A DNA stretch of 64,000 nt from JAZBPO01 sp963691775 (GTDB taxonomy: Bacteria > Pseudomonadota > Gammaproteobacteria > Pseudomonadales > Azotimanducaceae), in assembly GCA_963691775.1 (NCBI GenBank), contig OY829369.1, positions 4,216,001 through 4,280,000 of the forward strand. Reading direction: 5' to 3'. Positions 60,993 to 64,000 of the stretch are shown here, piece after piece. Every line of letters begins with the position of its first letter. Positions within the stretch are counted from its first letter, which is position 1. The translations under genes and the position numbers were made by a program. Below the pieces are notes generated by a model, which ran no database searches, had not been told where the DNA came from, and worked only from the letters and a program-made list of their open reading frames with translations.

Positions 60993-62057
60993 ATGGCTCG
61001 GGAACCGAACGAGAACAAGGAAAAGGCCCTGCAAGCAGCGCTCTCGCAGATCGAGCGTCAGTTCGGCAAGGGCTCGATGATGCGTTTGGGGGACCGCGAG
61101 CAGATCGACATCCCCTCCATTTCTACCGGCTCCTTGGGCCTGGATATCGCGCTTGGAATCGGAGGGTTGCCGCGCGGCCGGATCGTCGAGATCTACGGAC
61201 CTGAATCGTCGGGTAAGACCACGCTGACCCTGCAGGTCATTGCAGAAGCGCAGAAGCAAGGCGGCACCTGCGCCTTCATAGACGCGGAGCACGCACTCGA
61301 CCCCGTCTATGCTGAGCACCTCGGCGTGAACATCGAGGATCTTCTCGTATCCCAGCCCGACACGGGTGAGCAGGCCCTCGAAATCTGCGACATGATCGTG
61401 CGCTCAGGCGCTGTCGATGTCGTAATTGTCGACTCTGTCGCCGCGCTTACGCCCAAGGCGGAAATAGAAGGCGAGATGGGTGACACCCACGTCGGCCTCC
61501 AGGCACGCCTGATGAGTCAGGCGCTGCGGAAGATGACCGCGAACATCAAGAACTCGAACACGCTTGTCGTCTTCATCAATCAGATTCGCATGAAGATCGG
61601 GGTCATGTTCGGGTCGCCCGAAACTACCACCGGCGGCAACGCCCTCAAGTTCTACTCTTCGGTTCGCTTGGACATTCGTCGTATCGGTGCGGTCAAGGAC
61701 GGCGATGAAGTCACCGGTAACGAGACTCGCGTAAAGGTCGTGAAGAACAAGGTGGCGCCGCCGTTTCGGCAAACCGAGTTCCAGATCCTCTACGGGAAAG
61801 GCATCTTCCAGCGCGGTGAAATCATCGATCTCGGTGTTAAGCAGGGAATCATCGACAAGTCCGGCGCCTGGTACGCCTACAGGGGCGACAAGATCGGCCA
61901 AGGGAAAAAGAATGCGGCGGAGTTCTTGGCAGAAAATCCTGAGGTGTCGAACGAGATCGAAGCGGCTATCCGAGCGGAACTACTGCCGAATGCGCAGCAG
62001 GAGCAGGACGCCGCAGGCGACAACGTAGAAGAGCTCAATGCCGGCGCCGGCTTCTGA
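60993..62057 (+). CDS. recA: Recombinase RecA
   Basis: Strand-exchange protein and LexA coprotease. 354 residues from ATG 60993 with GAGG at 60980-60983. Walker A GPESSGKT (69-76), Walker B-type VDVVIVDSVAALTPKAE, loop L1 EIEGEMGDTHVG, loop L2 FINQIRMKIGVMFG, and the acidic C-terminus (QEQDAAGDNVEELN). No intein or interruption. Confidence 0.99.
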   Translation: MAREPNENKEKALQAALSQIERQFGKGSMMRLGDREQIDIPSISTGSLGLDIALGIGGLPRGRIVEIYGPESSGKTTLTLQVIAEAQKQGGTCAFIDAEHALDPVYAEHLGVNIEDLLVSQPDTGEQALEICDMIVRSGAVDVVIVDSVAALTPKAEIEGEMGDTHVGLQARLMSQALRKMTANIKNSNTLVVFINQIRMKIGVMFGSPETTTGGNALKFYSSVRLDIRRIGAVKDGDEVTGNETRVKVVKNKVAPPFRQTEFQILYGKGIFQRGEIIDLGVKQGIIDKSGAWYAYRGDKIGQGKKNAAEFLAENPEVSNEIEAAIRAELLPNAQQEQDAAGDNVEELNAGAGF

Positions 62058-62502
62058 GCTTTCCGAGGCCGATCTGCGCCGAAAGGCGATAGGCCTCCTT
62101 GCCCGGCGTGAACACAGCCGCCGGGAATTGACACAGAAGCTCGGTCGCGGCGCTGACGCGGCCCTGGTGATGTCTGTAATAGATGCGCTCGCGGAAGAAG
62201 GACTTCAATCAGACACGCGCTGCGCCGAGATGATTGTCTTTGCTCGCATCGAGCGGGGGCACGGGCCCTTGAGAATCCGATCCGATCTGCGCGACGTCGG
62301 GATCGGCCCGGAGACAGTGGAACACTTGCTCGAGGCTGAGGAAGATCACTGGGAGGAACGGCTCCTGAAGCTGGTCGAAAGGCGGTACAGGGGCGAGGCG
62401 CCCGCAGACGCACGCGACTGGTCCAAGCGGGCGCGCTTTCTTGCCTCGCGTGGCTTTCCTGAGGGGCTGGTTCGTCGCGTTCTCGGCGATCCCCCGCGCT
62501 GA
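62038..62502 (+). CDS. recX: Regulatory protein RecX
   Basis: Binds RecA filaments and limits their growth and activity. 154 residues from ATG 62038, starting inside the last 20 bases of recA. Helical repeats of the family: ALGLLARREHSRRELTQKL-like segment near residue 17-36, GPLRIRSDLRDVGI, and the C-terminal ARFLASRGFPEGLVRRVL. Translationally coupled to recA. Confidence 0.95.
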   Translation: MPAPASELSEADLRRKAIGLLARREHSRRELTQKLGRGADAALVMSVIDALAEEGLQSDTRCAEMIVFARIERGHGPLRIRSDLRDVGIGPETVEHLLEAEEDHWEERLLKLVERRYRGEAPADARDWSKRARFLASRGFPEGLVRRVLGDPPR

Positions 62503-62528
62503 CGGCCGCCCTGGCCCTCGTTTATAAT
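62499..62528 (+). promoter_or_regulatory. Sigma-70-type promoter of alaS
   Basis: CTGACG (62499-62504, four of six consensus, overlapping the recX stop) and a perfect -10 TATAAT (62523-62528) with an 18-base spacer. Transcription would begin near 62535, giving a leader of about 150 bases that contains the hairpin GCGGG/CCCGC (62560-62574). Confidence 0.7.
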
Positions 62529-62684
62529 CCGCGTCCGGTCGCATGTACGCGCCGGAATTGCGGGTTTATCCCGCTGAGACTTCGCCCGCGCCCGGCCTCT
62601 GGTCCGAGGTCCGGCATCATGCTGGTGCTCGCGCCGCGCCCGGCGGGATAGCCCTTTCGCGATCGCTTCTACTAAGGCCTGACC

Positions 62685-64000
<1,316 letters not shown>

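Overview
The window is a GC-rich, densely packed chromosomal segment with 56 protein-coding genes and no visible tRNA, rRNA, insertion sequence, phage, integrase, CRISPR array or defence island. No gap between genes exceeds about 300 bases; the longest are 29044-29314 and 60747-60992. Gene content and order point to a non-enteric gammaproteobacterium. From map to recX (28.2-62.5 kb) the genes follow, almost one for one, the order known from Pseudomonas chromosomes. The blocks lepA-lepB-DUF4845-rnc-era-recO and cysM-rlmD-relA are also gammaproteobacterial signatures. I cannot assign an order or family from sequence alone. Start codons are often GTG (19) or TTG (4), and at least 14 gene pairs are joined by four-base stop/start overlaps.

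Layout. 0-5 kb: lepA (5' end cut off), lepB, a DUF4845 membrane protein, rnc, era, recO (translation factor, protein export, RNA processing, ribosome assembly, repair). 5-11.5 kb: a short BarA/GacS-type hybrid kinase on the minus strand, then cysM, rlmD and relA. 11.6-16 kb: adk, a lysine/alanine-rich histone-H1-like gene, moeA (minus), tsaB, rsmJ. 15.9-29 kb, all minus strand, transcribed map > glnD > dapC > dapD > dapE > gspN > gspC > gspD > plsB: methionine removal, nitrogen sensing, lysine/diaminopimelate synthesis, part of a type II secretion system, phospholipid synthesis. 29-48.7 kb, plus strand: rpsB, tsf, pyrH, frr, uppS, cdsA, dxr, rseP, bamA, skp, lpxD, fabZ, lpxA, lpxB, rnhB, dnaE, tilS (translation, UMP kinase, isoprenoid and undecaprenyl carriers, phospholipids, outer-membrane assembly, lipid A, replication). 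48.8-57.7 kb: pyrG, kdsA, eno, ftsB, ispD, ispF, truD, pcm, a DUF368 undecaprenyl-phosphate-transporter-family protein, nlpD. 57.7-64 kb: fdxA and mutS on the minus strand, then recA, recX and alaS (3' end cut off) on the plus strand.

How it works together. The centre is an envelope-building programme. dxr, ispD and ispF make isoprenoid precursor; uppS makes the C55 carrier and the DUF368 protein probably recycles it. cdsA and plsB make phospholipid; lpxD, fabZ, lpxA, lpxB and kdsA make lipid A and Kdo; bamA, skp and rseP build and monitor the outer membrane; dapC, dapD and dapE feed peptidoglycan; ftsB and nlpD act in division and wall splitting. recA carries a good LexA box and recX overlaps its 3' end.

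I found no evidence for a novel multi-gene system. The points most worth a second look are local: rnc has no ATG/GTG/TTG at its conserved N-terminus and appears to start at ATC; a long nested hairpin directly precedes pyrG; a perfect palindrome joins the convergent ends of nlpD and fdxA; the BarA/GacS-position kinase lacks the periplasmic sensor; gspN-gspC-gspD sits alone inside the dap/plsB operon; and accA, surE, rpoS and cinA are missing from an otherwise conserved gene order.
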